From: JBCFBK01 sp039679975
GTDB taxonomy: Bacteria > Bacteroidota > Bacteroidia > Bacteroidales > Prolixibacteraceae
DNA: 6,587 nucleotides
Assembly: GCA_039679975.1 (NCBI GenBank)
Contig: JBDKTZ010000255.1
Location: 1-6,587 of the forward strand
Reading direction: 5' to 3'
Numbering within the stretch: the stretch's first letter is position 1; every line of letters starts with the position of its first letter. The translations under genes were made by a program, and so were the position numbers. The notes below the pieces were generated by a model. It did no database searches. It had not been told where the DNA came from and saw nothing but the letters and a program-made list of their open reading frames with translations. This document shows positions 6,268-6,587 of this stretch, one piece after another.

Positions 6268-6587
6268 ATGAGGGAGATGATAAACGTATTATTGACAGGA
6301 GGAACCGGACAGCTTGGCAGAATGCTGCTGAACGAATTTGATACACAACAGTTGTCTGTTTCCGTTTTAACCAGAGGAAAAGCGCTCGCTTCAAGTTCAG
6401 TGATGAAGGTCATTAATGCCGACCTCACCGACCGTGCGAGCCTGAATAACGCTTTGAGCTGCGATTACGATGTCGTGATTCATTGCGCAAGCAATCCGCG
6501 GGAATCGGACACGGTCGATGTAAAAGGGACGGAGAATCTTCTGGAGGCAGTCGGCAAGGGCAATGTAAAGAACTTCATTGATATATC
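6268..6587 (+). CDS. NAD(P)-binding Rossmann-fold protein, NmrA/SDR-like (partial, N-terminal)
   Basis: The gene runs off the right edge, with 106 complete codons visible. LLTGGTGQLGR (8-18) is the nucleotide-binding glycine motif GxxGxxG of atypical short-chain dehydrogenases. It follows the first beta strand INVLL. NADLTD (50-55) marks the end of the third strand, with the Asp that usually contacts the adenine. DYDVVIHCAS (67-76) is the fourth strand, and GTENLLEAV (87-95) is the helix leading to the fifth. This matches NmrA-like or SDR_a5-type NAD(P)H-binding proteins, which act as oxidoreductases or redox sensors in the cytoplasm. The catalytic or substrate region is outside the window. 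Two starts are possible: 6268, with AGCAGG at 6259-6264, or 6277, giving the more typical MINVLLTGG beginning. Its G+C is back to the level of the rest of the window, unlike the CPBP gene before it. Confidence 0.82.
   Translation, partial: MREMINVLLTGGTGQLGRMLLNEFDTQQLSVSVLTRGKALASSSVMKVINADLTDRASLNNALSCDYDVVIHCASNPRESDTVDVKGTENLLEAVGKGNVKNFIDI

Overview
The window looks like chromosomal DNA of a Bacteroidota bacterium, probably of the Cytophagales type (my inference). The evidence is a set of starts with A-rich leaders instead of clear Shine-Dalgarno sites, promoter-like boxes of the TTG / TAnnTTTG kind, a secreted DUF4412-like protein (a family I associate mainly with Bacteroidota), and an arginine decarboxylase tail of the type seen in that phylum. 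All recognisable genes are on the + strand.

Layout. Positions 1-203 hold the last 66 codons of a biosynthetic arginine decarboxylase (speA). After a 118-base gap comes a tight two-gene operon, 322-2636, for a cytochrome bd-type quinol oxidase: cydA with a short Q-loop and cydB, overlapping by four bases. A 115-base gap carries an inverted repeat and a good Bacteroidota -7 box. It leads to a GT-C fold membrane glycosyltransferase of the ArnT/PMT type (best start 2752, end 4290). Next is a probable promoter and a secreted DUF4412-like protein (4466-5350).

The region 5351-5652 has no credible gene. It contains a GC-rich island (about 66% G+C by hand count over 5407-5537) with several nested inverted repeats, possibly a structured RNA or a palindromic intergenic repeat. 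It is followed by an AT-rich gene (about 32% G+C by hand count over 5641-6180) for a short CPBP-family membrane protein (5653-6195), which looks acquired. A hairpin follows this gene. The window ends inside a Rossmann-fold NAD(P)-binding protein that starts at 6268 or 6277.

How they work together. Only cydA and cydB clearly form one functional unit: an oxygen-scavenging respiratory oxidase acting on quinol in the inner membrane. The others appear to be separate transcription units with unrelated housekeeping, envelope or unknown roles. I see no complete novel system. The most unusual stretch is about 5400-6240: the structured island, the AT-rich CPBP gene and the dyads around it.
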